DNA of 12,743 nucleotides. Source: JBGTFE01 sp041747435. GTDB taxonomy: Bacteria > Acidobacteriota > Blastocatellia > Pyrinomonadales > Pyrinomonadaceae. Under the pieces are notes generated by a model. It searched no databases and was not told the origin of the DNA. It saw only the letters and a list, made by a program, of their open reading frames with translations. Each line of letters starts with the position of its first letter. Position 1 is the first letter of the stretch. The stretch lies in contig JBGTFE010000012.1 in assembly GCA_041747435.1 (NCBI GenBank), forward strand, positions 1 through 12,743, written 5' to 3'. Below are positions 6,755 to 12,743 of the stretch, one piece after another. The position numbers and the translations under genes were made by a program.

Positions 6755-6805
6755 AAAATACAAGATTCAAGATTGGTGTAAAATTGATCTTGAATCTTGT
6801 ATTTT
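6755..6805. repeat. Perfect 19-bp inverted repeat upstream of selB
   Basis: 6755-6773 (AAAATACAAGATTCAAGAT) pairs perfectly with 6787-6805, with a 13-base loop. Each arm contains a tandem AAGATTC-type word. A T run overlaps the end of the right arm, so it could end transcripts of the upstream regulator, but the stem is A+T-rich. It ends 14 bases before the selB start codon. Confidence 0.75.
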
Positions 6806-6819
6806 TAAATGCAGAATAA

Positions 6820-8733
6820 ATGGACATAATCGTCGGCACAGCAGGGCATATCGATCACGGAAAAACAGCGCTTGTTAAGGCTTTAACGGGCGTTAATGCC
6901 GATCGTTTGCCCGAGGAAAAAGAGCGCGGAATTACGATCGATCTCGGGTTTGCGGAGCTCGATTTCGGCGATCTGCGCGTCGGTTTTGTCGATGTTCCGG
7001 GACACGAGCGTTTTGTCAAAAATATGCTCGCCGGCGCGAGCGGAATTGACCTCGTGCTGCTTGTCATCGCGGCAGACGAAGGCGTGATGCCGCAAACGCG
7101 CGAGCACTTCGAGATCTGCCGCCTTTTGGAAACCAAAAACGGAATTGTCGTCCTTACAAAATGCGATCTGGTTGATGAAGAATTGCTGGAACTTGTCAAT
7201 CTCGAAACGGCGGAGCTTGTCGAGAATTCGTTTTTAAACGACGCGCCGGTCGTTGCCGTGAGCGCAAAAACGGGCGAAGGAATTGACGAATTAAAGCGAA
7301 TTTTACTTGAAACGACGAAAAAAGTCCCGCAGCGAAAAAATGAAACAATAGCACGTTTGCCGATCGACCGGAGTTTCTCGGTAAAGGGCTTCGGCGCGGT
7401 GGTTACCGGAACTTTGGTCGCGGGCGAAATTGCCGAAACCGATGAGATGGAAATTTTACCGCCTGGGAAAAAGGCACGCGTTCGCGGGCTTCAAACGCAC
7501 GGAAAGTCCGTCAAAATCGCGCATGCCGGACAGCGGACAGCCGTAAATCTCGGCGGGATCGAACACGGCGAGATCGAGCGCGGAATGGTTTTATGCGAAC
7601 GAAACGTCTTGCGTCCGACGCAGATTTTCGACGCGGAAATCGAGGTTTTGAAGGACGCCGCGAAAAATCTGAGATCGCGCCAACGCGTTCGTGTTCACAT
7701 CGGTACGATTGAAGCGCTGGCTCGTGTGCAAGTTCTGAACAAGGCGAACGAAATCCAAAAAGGTGAAAAGGACTTTGCGCAGTTTCGGCTTGAAATACCG
7801 GTTATCGCAATTCCGGGTGAAAGATTTATCGTTCGTTCATATTCGCCGCAGATCACGATCGCCGGCGGGCGCGTTCTTGACGCTCTCGCGCAAAAGCATA
7901 AACACAAAGAGATTGAAAATGTCCGGAAATATTTGCAAAATCTGACCGAAACCGACAAAACCGTGCAAGTGAGACTTTTTGTCGAAGCAGCGGGCGAAAA
8001 CGGCGTGACCTTTGCCGATCTGCAGGCGCGTACCGGTTTTAGAATAGAAATTCTGCGCAAAGCTATTTCGGAAAATATCGAAAAAAAAGCCATACTCGAA
8101 GCCGAAAACATTCTTCTTGCCCGGACGTCGTTTGAAGAATTAAGAGTGAAAACGCTCGTTGAGATCGAAAATCATCACCGGCGCGAACCTTTGAAGCGCG
8201 GAATCTTACGGGAAACTCTGCGCGAAAAGATCTTCGCGCATCTCACACCGGAAATTTTCAGGAGAGTGATAGGGAATCTCGAAGAAGGCGGCAAAATCGT
8301 ATCGGCAAACGAAACGATTCGCAGCGCTTCACACAATCTCGAGCTCTCATCGGAAGAAAAAACTCTGCGTGATCGGCTTGAAAAAATCTATACAGACGCA
8401 AAACTGGAAGCGCCGAAACTCGAAGATGCAATGATCGCCGCAATCGAAAGAACAAAACTCAGCAAAGAAACAGCGCGAAAGATATTTCAGCTTTTGTTAA
8501 ATTCAGGCGCGGTGATCAAAGTTACAGATGAGTTCTATTTTGACAAAAACGCTATCGATGCGCTGATAAAAAGCTTGAAAGTTTTTGCTGAAAAAACGCC
8601 GGACCGGCTGATCGATATGGCGGCGTTCAAAGAAATCGCAAACGTTTCACGCAAATATGCGATCCCGCTTCTCGAATATTTTGATCGTGAACGTATCACG
8701 CGCCGTGCGGGCGATAAGCGTTTAGTTTTATAG
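6820..8733 (+). CDS. selB: Selenocysteine-specific elongation factor
   Basis: SelB is the GTPase that carries Sec-tRNA(Sec) to the ribosome at UGA codons marked by a SECIS hairpin. The 637 residues fit the family (E. coli 614). G1 is GTAGHIDHGKT (6-16), and the switch I segment ADRLPEEKERGITIDLGFA (27-45) is typical. G3 is DVPGHE (58-63), G4 is TKCD (113-116, the usual SelB variant of NKxD) and G5 is SAKTG (148-152). Beta-barrel domains follow (for example RSFSVKGFGAVVTGTL), then C-terminal winged-helix repeats from about 380 to the end that bind SECIS RNA. There is no Shine-Dalgarno; the start gives the family's exact N-terminus. Its stop overlaps a GTG possible start of folA by one base, suggesting co-translation. 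selA, selD and tRNA-Sec are not in the window. Confidence 0.95.
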   Translation: MDIIVGTAGHIDHGKTALVKALTGVNADRLPEEKERGITIDLGFAELDFGDLRVGFVDVPGHERFVKNMLAGASGIDLVLLVIAADEGVMPQTREHFEICRLLETKNGIVVLTKCDLVDEELLELVNLETAELVENSFLNDAPVVAVSAKTGEGIDELKRILLETTKKVPQRKNETIARLPIDRSFSVKGFGAVVTGTLVAGEIAETDEMEILPPGKKARVRGLQTHGKSVKIAHAGQRTAVNLGGIEHGEIERGMVLCERNVLRPTQIFDAEIEVLKDAAKNLRSRQRVRVHIGTIEALARVQVLNKANEIQKGEKDFAQFRLEIPVIAIPGERFIVRSYSPQITIAGGRVLDALAQKHKHKEIENVRKYLQNLTETDKTVQVRLFVEAAGENGVTFADLQARTGFRIEILRKAISENIEKKAILEAENILLARTSFEELRVKTLVEIENHHRREPLKRGILRETLREKIFAHLTPEIFRRVIGNLEEGGKIVSANETIRSASHNLELSSEEKTLRDRLEKIYTDAKLEAPKLEDAMIAAIERTKLSKETARKIFQLLLNSGAVIKVTDEFYFDKNAIDALIKSLKVFAEKTPDRLIDMAAFKEIANVSRKYAIPLLEYFDRERITRRAGDKRLVL

Positions 8734-8741
8734 TGAATTCA

Positions 8742-9227
8742 ATGATCGTTGGAATCGTAGCCATTGCAAAAAATTTCGCCATCGGCAAAGACGGCAAATT
8801 GCCGTGGCATTATTCCGCAGATCTGCGATTTTTCAAAGCAACGACGACCGGAAACGCGGTCGTTATGGGTTTTCACACGTGGAAATCGATAGGCAAGCCG
8901 CTTCCGAACCGCTTGAATATTGTTCTTTCGCGTTCGGCAAAGATCGAAAATCAGCCGGATGTTTTGATCGCGCGGAGCCGCGAGGAAGTGTTGAATTGCG
9001 CGAAAGATTCGAATCGGGATCTTTTTATCATCGGCGGCGCGAAAACCTTTGAAAGTTTTGCGGATGCGATCGAAAAATGGATCGTAACAGAAATTCCGGA
9101 AACGGTCGAAGGTGCGGACGTTTTTATGCCGCGCGATTTTCTCGCGCGGTTTGAATTAAAGGAAACAAAAGAACTCGGCGACGATCTGCGCGTAAAATTT
9201 TTTGAAAAAAGATCGGATCACGCGTAA
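8742..9227 (+). CDS. folA: Dihydrofolate reductase
   Basis: Reduces dihydrofolate to tetrahydrofolate with NADPH. From the ATG at 8742 the protein has 161 residues and aligns without gaps to E. coli numbering through the first 60 residues. IVAIAKNFAIGKDGKLPW (5-22) is the N-terminal and Met20 loop, Asp27 is the proton-donor position (YSADLRFFK), and VMGFHTWKSIGKPLPNR (41-57) holds the cofactor and folate sites, with Arg57 for the folate carboxylate. IIGGAKTF (96-103) is the second cofactor loop. Position 44, Arg in E. coli and a contact to the NADPH 2'-phosphate, is Phe, and the usual Tyr of the GGxxxY loop is Phe103. A GTG at 8733, one base into the selB stop, would add three residues. No thyA adjoins it. 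Confidence 0.92.
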   Translation: MIVGIVAIAKNFAIGKDGKLPWHYSADLRFFKATTTGNAVVMGFHTWKSIGKPLPNRLNIVLSRSAKIENQPDVLIARSREEVLNCAKDSNRDLFIIGGAKTFESFADAIEKWIVTEIPETVEGADVFMPRDFLARFELKETKELGDDLRVKFFEKRSDHA

Positions 9228-9237
9228 AATCACGGAA

Positions 9238-9243
9238 AAGGAG
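9238..9243 (+). promoter_or_regulatory. Shine-Dalgarno of the DUF962 gene
   Basis: AAGGAG ends seven bases before the ATG at 9251. It stands out because most plus-strand genes here have no recognisable ribosome binding site, and it supports the start chosen. Confidence 0.8.
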
Positions 9244-9250
9244 CAAAATT

Positions 9251-9562
9251 ATGTTAGGCAACAAGACTTCGGAACAATGGGTTGAAGAATATTCGCAGGG
9301 ACATCAGCATCCGGTAAACAAATTGATGCACACGATCGGAATTCCGATGATCGCAGTTTCAATTTTGCTCGTTCCGGTTTCGTTTTTTGTTTCCGGAATG
9401 TGGCGCATCGCGCTCGGGCTTTTTATCGTCGGCTGGATATTGCAGTTTGTCGGGCACTATTTCGAAGGCAAGCCGCCCGAGTTTTTTAAAGATTGGCGCT
9501 TTCTTTTTGTCGGTTTGCGCTGGTGGTTAAAAAAGTTAAAAGGTGAAAAAGCTCAAAAGTGA
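9251..9562 (+). CDS. DUF962/Mpo1-like small membrane protein
   Basis: A 103-residue protein of the DUF962 family, related to yeast Mpo1, an Fe(II)-dependent dioxygenase that alpha-oxidises 2-hydroxy fatty acids. The family histidine motifs are present: HQHPVNKLMHTIGIP (18-32, His20, Asn23, His27) and GHYFEGKPPEFF (68-79, His69, Glu72). Two hydrophobic segments lie between and around them (about 32-49 and 52-67), so it should be a small inner-membrane protein. The C-terminus, WWLKKLKGEKAQK, is encoded partly by the left arm of an intergenic inverted repeat. It follows folA by 23 bases with a good Shine-Dalgarno, so it is likely in the same transcript. The bacterial role is unproven; Mpo1-type chemistry is inferred from motif conservation. 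Confidence 0.85.
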   Translation: MLGNKTSEQWVEEYSQGHQHPVNKLMHTIGIPMIAVSILLVPVSFFVSGMWRIALGLFIVGWILQFVGHYFEGKPPEFFKDWRFLFVGLRWWLKKLKGEKAQK

Positions 9563-9622
9563 AAAAGCCGCTCGATTGCCGCGCAACATACTTTTTCACC
9601 TTTTCACATTTTTTTCACTTTT
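9538..9622. repeat. Word-repeat inverted element between DUF962 and DUF2071 genes
   Basis: AAAAGGTGAAAAAG (9538-9551) is perfectly inverted at 9591-9604, and AAAAGTGAAAAA (9555-9566) is perfectly inverted at 9611-9622. Two staggered pairs of related words thus form the arms, as in the element after murA. The left arm overlaps the last codons and stop of the DUF962 gene, and the right arm ends six bases before the next start codon. Confidence 0.75.
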
Positions 9623-9628
9623 CAATTT

Positions 9629-10330
9629 ATGCGAAAATTCCTGACGGCAAAATGGCTCGATCTGGTAATGGTAAATTACGCGGTCGAGCCTGATTTGCTT
9701 GCGCGATTCGTTCCAAACGGAACTGAATTAGATCTGTTTGAAGACGAATGTTTTGTCAGTCTTGTGGCGTTCAAGTTTTTCGATACGCGCGTTCTAAATT
9801 TCAGAATTCCCTTTCACGCAGACTTTCTCGAAGTAAATCTGCGTTTTTACGTCAAACGCGAAACCAACACCGAAACAAGGCGCGGCGTGGTTTTTATAAA
9901 AGAGATCGTGCCGCGTTTTGCGATTTCCTTTGTCGCGCGCGCGTTTTACGGCGAGCCTTATGAAACGTGGAAAATGCGCCTCGATGAAATTGAAAACGAG
10001 CGATTCGCATATTCCTGGATGAAAACCGGAAAAACGAATCGCGTGAGCGTTGAAAAAGGAGAAAATTCGGGCGTTCCGGCGGAAAATTCGCACGGCGCAT
10101 TTATCATCGAGCATTATTGGGGATACACAAAGCGCGGCGAGACGCGGACGGACGAATACAAAGTGGAGCATCCAAAATGGAGTCTGTTTGAAACCAAGAA
10201 CGCTCTCGTTGAGGTCGATTTCGGTTTTACATACGGTGAAAAATTCGCGTTTTTAACAAATGAAAAACCGCGTTCCGTTTTGCTCGCTGAAGGCTCGGAG
10301 ATCGCGGTTTATAAAGGCGAAAAGCTGTGA
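9629..10330 (+). CDS. DUF2071/YqjF-like protein
   Basis: A 233-residue soluble protein of the DUF2071 (YqjF-like) family, whose biochemical role is not established. Family hallmarks are visible in order: FLTAKWLDLVMVNYAVEP (4-21), LARFVPNGTELDLFEDE (24-40), CFVSLVAFKFFDTRV (41-55), IPFHADFLEVNLRFYVK (60-76), then RRGVVFIKEIVPR (84-96), and HYWGYTKRG with a conserved Trp and Gly near the middle. No signal peptide or transmembrane segment is seen. The ATG at 9629 gives the standard N-terminus; there is no Shine-Dalgarno, only the right arm of a repeat element. It ends five bases from the stop of the convergent zinc-ribbon gene. The family call is secure; the function is unknown. Confidence 0.88.
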   Translation: MRKFLTAKWLDLVMVNYAVEPDLLARFVPNGTELDLFEDECFVSLVAFKFFDTRVLNFRIPFHADFLEVNLRFYVKRETNTETRRGVVFIKEIVPRFAISFVARAFYGEPYETWKMRLDEIENERFAYSWMKTGKTNRVSVEKGENSGVPAENSHGAFIIEHYWGYTKRGETRTDEYKVEHPKWSLFETKNALVEVDFGFTYGEKFAFLTNEKPRSVLLAEGSEIAVYKGEKL

Positions 10331-10335
10331 TTTGA

Positions 10336-11193
10336 TCAAGGCTCTGTGTAAATAAAATCGTAATATTGCATGTGCTTGAACATATCTCCATTTTTGTAGA
10401 TCACATCAATATCCATTTTTAAGTTGTATTTGCCGGTGTCAAGATTAAATTCGTCGTAAGGCATAAAAAGCTTCGTGTCCTTATAGAGCGCATCGTCATA
10501 CGCCGGTTTCAGCGCGTAGAAAACCGCGACTTGTCCGTCTGTGCTCCGAAAGGATTTATTGTTCGTGTAAAGTCTGTCGCCGTTTTCCTTTTCAAAATAG
10601 ATCGCGAGATAAGAATCGATATCTTTCAAATCGTGAACCGTAAAGCTGACGTGAATACGCATTCCCTTTTTCCCGCCTTCGGTGACGTCGTAATCCACCC
10701 AAACACGTTCGACTTCGGCTTCACCATCGCCGCTGACTTTAGGCGTAGGCGAAACGTCTGGCGACGCAGTAGCCGACGATTTCGGCGTTTTCGTTGCGGT
10801 CGGCGTCGGCGAGAGAAGATCTTTGTTTCCCGGCGTTGGAGATTTGTCGGCAATTTCGTCTTTAATAAACATGTTATAGCCGACGATCGCGGCGCCCGCG
10901 GCAAAAATCAGCAAAAATAGCGCGGCGATTCCGCCGATTATCAGAAAAGCTTTTTTTCCGCTCTTTTTCGGCGGCGGAACATTTGAAAAATTGTTTGGAA
11001 AATTGCCTTGAAACGCCGGTTTGTCAGCCGCCTGCGTTTCCATCGATTGTCCGTATTTTGCCGTGTTTACGCCGGACTGCTGCCCGCCGCCGACATCGAC
11101 GACAAACGGCGCGTCCGCCAAAGGCGTTCCGCATTCGACGCAAAACCGCATTGTATCCGTATTCTCGAAATTACATTTCTGGCATTTTTTCAT
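10336..11193 (-). CDS. Zinc-ribbon single-pass membrane protein
   Basis: A 285-residue protein with the start set at 11193. A longer open frame begins at 11277, but its extra 28 residues are unlike the family and the zinc ribbon normally begins at the first Met. MKKCQKCNFENTDTMRFCVE with Cys21 gives a Cys4-Cys7/Cys18-Cys21 zinc ribbon. A Gly/Gln/Asn/Pro-rich cytoplasmic linker follows to residue 79. One transmembrane helix spans about 82-107 (AFLIIGGIAALFLLIFAAGA), flanked by KKSGKK, so the ribbon should be cytoplasmic. A Ser/Thr/Pro stalk (118-152, SPTPTATKTPKSS) leads to an exported domain of about 125 residues with alternating beta-strand character (for example MRIHVSFTVHDL) and no enzyme motif. 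This layout is frequent among uncharacterised Acidobacteriota proteins. Partner and ligand are unknown. Confidence 0.82.
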   Translation of the reverse strand: MKKCQKCNFENTDTMRFCVECGTPLADAPFVVDVGGGQQSGVNTAKYGQSMETQAADKPAFQGNFPNNFSNVPPPKKSGKKAFLIIGGIAALFLLIFAAGAAIVGYNMFIKDEIADKSPTPGNKDLLSPTPTATKTPKSSATASPDVSPTPKVSGDGEAEVERVWVDYDVTEGGKKGMRIHVSFTVHDLKDIDSYLAIYFEKENGDRLYTNNKSFRSTDGQVAVFYALKPAYDDALYKDTKLFMPYDEFNLDTGKYNLKMDIDVIYKNGDMFKHMQYYDFIYTEP

Positions 11194-11242
11194 CGCTCTT
11201 GAACACCTCGGAAAAGAAATTATTGCGTGGATTTTGCTGACT

Positions 11243-11271
11243 ATGATAACGCAAATCGGCGGAAAGTGAAA
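11243..11271 (-). promoter_or_regulatory. Possible promoter of the zinc-ribbon gene
   Basis: On the minus strand a TATCAT box (11243-11248) lies 17 bases after a poor -35 candidate, TTTCAC (11266-11271). It would give a leader of about 40 bases with GAGGTG in it. The -35 is weak, so this is tentative. Confidence 0.3.
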
Positions 11272-11339
11272 AGCCAAAAGATTTTCAGCCTTCGTTTTTT
11301 GCCCGATTTTCCATTAGAATGATTTCAATTCTTCGCGCC

Positions 11340-12743
11340 ATGAATTCATCCTTTATCTTAGCTCTTGACGTCGGAACTTCGAGCGTTCGCGCCGCGCTTT
11401 ACGATCTTTCGGGAAATATTCAAGCGAAAACTTTTGTAAAAGACGAGTGGAATTTGATCACTGGTGACGAAGGTGCGGAGATCGATGCGTTGCGTGCATT
11501 TTCAAAGGTTGAAAAGGTTATCGATGGCGTTTTGAAACAGTCGAAAAACCTAAATGGCGAGATCAAATATGTAGCAGCTTCCGCATTTTGGCATAGTCTA
11601 ATCGGCGTCGACGTAAAAGGAAAACCGACTACAAAAATTTTGGGTTGGGCGGAAGATCGACCGGCAAAACATGTCTCGGTTTTGCGCCGGAAACTGAATG
11701 AAACACAAGTCCACGATCGGTGCGGCGCGCGTTTTCATTCCAGCTTTTGGACTGCAAAATTGCTCTGGCTTCGGAAAGATTTTCCTGAAATTTTCGCCAA
11801 AACAGCGAAATGGCTTTCGTTTAGCGATTTTGTCGCGATGAAATTATTTGTACCGCCGTCGTCCCGGCGGCTGTCTTGGCAGCGTCTCGCTGCCGATGCG
11901 AAGGCGGGACGCCTTCACGACAGGCGGCAAGATGCTGGCGGTACAGTTTTTACAAGCGTTTCAATGGCTTCGGGAACCGGTATTTTTGATATTCGAAAGT
12001 GTGTTTGGGACGCAGAACTTCTCAAATTTTTGAAGATCAAAAAAGAGAATTTGCCGGAAATTATTTCGGAAGATTCGCAAACTTTTCAGTTAAATAAGTC
12101 TTACGCAAAACGCTGGGAAAGATTAAAAAACGCGAAATGGTTTTCGGCGATCGGCGACGGCGCGGTAAATAACATCGGCGCCGGCTGCGTTATGAAAGAA
12201 AAAGCGGCGTTAATGATCGGAACTTCCGGCGCGATGCGCGTCGCCTATAAAGGCGAGCCGCCAAAGCGAATTCCAAGCGGTTTATTTTGTTATCGAATCG
12301 ATCGAAAAAGAGTAGTTCTCGGCGGCGCACTTTCGGACGGCGGCGGGCTTTATCAATGGCTAAAAGATAATTTAATATTAAACAAAACCGACCGCGAGAT
12401 CGAAATCGAGATCAAAAAACGCGCGTGTGATGCGCATGGTTTGGCGTTTCTGCCGTTTTTCTCCGGCGAGCGGAGCACCGGTTACAACGAATTTGCACGC
12501 GGCGCGGTCCTCGGGTTAAACGCGTCGACCGACAGTATCGATATTCTCCAAGCAGCGCTTGAGTCAGTCGCATATCGTTTTGCGGAGATCTTTGAGCAGT
12601 TTAAAACCGTCGCAAAGATTGAAAAGATCGCGGCTTCCGGCGGCGCCTTGAGCGAATCGAGCATCTGGACGCAGATCATCGCCGACGTTCTTGCGCAAAA
12701 TATCTCGCTGTCAAACACGCCCGAAGCATCTTTGCGCGGAGCG
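11340..12743 (+). CDS. FGGY-family carbohydrate kinase (gluconokinase type), 3' end missing, carrying an inserted element
   Basis: The frame is open from the ATG at 11340 through the window edge (468 codons seen; about 500 expected). It is an ATP-dependent sugar kinase. FILALDVGTSSVRAALYDLS at 4-23 is the N-terminal phosphate-binding motif, SFWTAKLLWLRK and WLSFSDF are standard FGGY segments, and SMASGTGIFD is a gluconokinase-like signature. GDGAVNNIGAG and MIGTSGAMRVAY are the second-domain ATP motifs, and FLPFFSGERSTGYN and ASGGALSES complete the pattern. Gluconate is the most likely substrate, but xylulose or another sugar is possible. Residues 171-200 are foreign to the family and come from an in-frame palindromic element, separately listed. 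An in-frame ATG at 11319 is an alternative start. The enzyme core looks intact on both sides of the insert. Confidence 0.88.
   Translation, partial: MNSSFILALDVGTSSVRAALYDLSGNIQAKTFVKDEWNLITGDEGAEIDALRAFSKVEKVIDGVLKQSKNLNGEIKYVAASAFWHSLIGVDVKGKPTTKILGWAEDRPAKHVSVLRRKLNETQVHDRCGARFHSSFWTAKLLWLRKDFPEIFAKTAKWLSFSDFVAMKLFVPPSSRRLSWQRLAADAKAGRLHDRRQDAGGTVFTSVSMASGTGIFDIRKCVWDAELLKFLKIKKENLPEIISEDSQTFQLNKSYAKRWERLKNAKWFSAIGDGAVNNIGAGCVMKEKAALMIGTSGAMRVAYKGEPPKRIPSGLFCYRIDRKRVVLGGALSDGGGLYQWLKDNLILNKTDREIEIEIKKRACDAHGLAFLPFFSGERSTGYNEFARGAVLGLNASTDSIDILQAALESVAYRFAEIFEQFKTVAKIEKIAASGGALSESSIWTQIIADVLAQNISLSNTPEASLRGA
11849..11945. repeat. Palindromic element inserted in frame in the FGGY kinase gene
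   Basis: The ends are a perfect 9-bp inverted repeat, TGTACCGCC (11849-11857) and GGCGGTACA (11937-11945). Inside are two further perfect hairpins: GGCAGCG/CGCTGCC (11878-11884 and 11888-11894, loop TCT) and AAGGCG/CGCCTT (11901-11906 and 11910-11915, loop GGA). G+C is about 69% by hand count, clearly above the surrounding gene. Deleting 11850-11939 (90 bp, 30 codons) rejoins KLF to GTVFTSVSMASGTG, which fits the family's LFG....TS.SMAS spacing. All three plus-strand frames and two of three minus-strand frames are free of stops. The layout resembles protein-tolerated mobile palindromes such as Rickettsia palindromic elements. No transposase is encoded, so mobility would depend on another locus. 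Confidence 0.8.

Noticed and set aside
6755..6805. Classical intrinsic terminator
   Set aside because: The stem is perfect but A+T-rich with a 13-base loop, so I list it as a repeat; it could still end transcripts.
6665..6819. tRNA-Sec gene next to selB
   Set aside because: No cloverleaf arms or T-loop sequence were seen; the gap holds only the inverted repeat.
11194..11277. 28-residue extension of the zinc-ribbon protein
   Set aside because: Zinc-ribbon proteins of this type begin a few residues before the first Cys, and the extension overlaps the likely promoter.
11850..11944. Insertion with a 4-bp GTAC target duplication
   Set aside because: Deleting the element together with one GTAC (91 bp) breaks the kinase frame. 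The 90-bp removal leaving a single GGTAC fits the family better.
11848..12033. 61-residue plus-strand ORF through the palindromic element
   Set aside because: It is the wrong frame of the FGGY kinase. The kinase frame is continuous on both sides with conserved motifs, so this is a shadow and not evidence of a frameshift.

Overview
The window looks like ordinary chromosomal DNA of an Acidobacteriota bacterium, most likely of the Blastocatellia/Pyrinomonadaceae type. This is an inference from four things: the gene style (TPR lipoprotein, zinc-ribbon membrane protein with a Ser/Thr/Pro stalk, GAF-GAF-AAA+ regulator), moderate G+C, few Shine-Dalgarno sites, and intergenic inverted repeats built from short tandem words. 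No phage, IS transposase, CRISPR array, rRNA or tRNA was seen.

Layout. 3-305 is the 3' end of an esterase-like alpha/beta hydrolase, followed by a terminator-like hairpin shared with a convergent 69-residue acidic HTH-like protein (604-395, minus). Divergent from that is a family-2 glycosyltransferase (775-1470). After a word-repeat intergenic element come murA (1718-3016), a second word-repeat dyad and a HIT nucleotide-binding protein (3185-3529). Then follow a TPR lipoprotein (3604-4422), a GAF-GAF-AAA+-Fis sigma-54 activator (4535-6664) with its own TTGACA promoter and 5' dyad, and a 19-bp perfect dyad. Next is a run selB (6820-8733), folA (8742-9227), DUF962/Mpo1-like (9251-9562) and DUF2071/YqjF-like (9629-10330), the first three tightly packed. 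A zinc-ribbon membrane protein (11193-10336, minus) converges on this run. Divergent from it is an FGGY sugar kinase of the gluconokinase type (11340 to the window end, cut at the edge).

The genes are mostly independent housekeeping functions: peptidoglycan precursor synthesis, selenocysteine decoding, folate reduction, sugar phosphorylation and transcription control. SelB implies that the organism makes selenoproteins, but selA, selD and tRNA-Sec are not in the window.

The most unusual object is a G+C-rich, palindromic element of about 95 bp (11849-11945) lying inside the FGGY kinase gene. Removing 90 bp restores a family-like sequence, so the element appears to add 30 in-frame codons to a conserved enzyme, much as Rickettsia palindromic elements do. 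Other points of note are a GAFTDA variant of the sigma-54 contact loop, Phe in place of a cofactor-binding Arg in the dihydrofolate reductase, a hairpin directly after the activator's promoter, four intergenic word-repeat elements, and a sharp step in GATC frequency near 3.6 kb.
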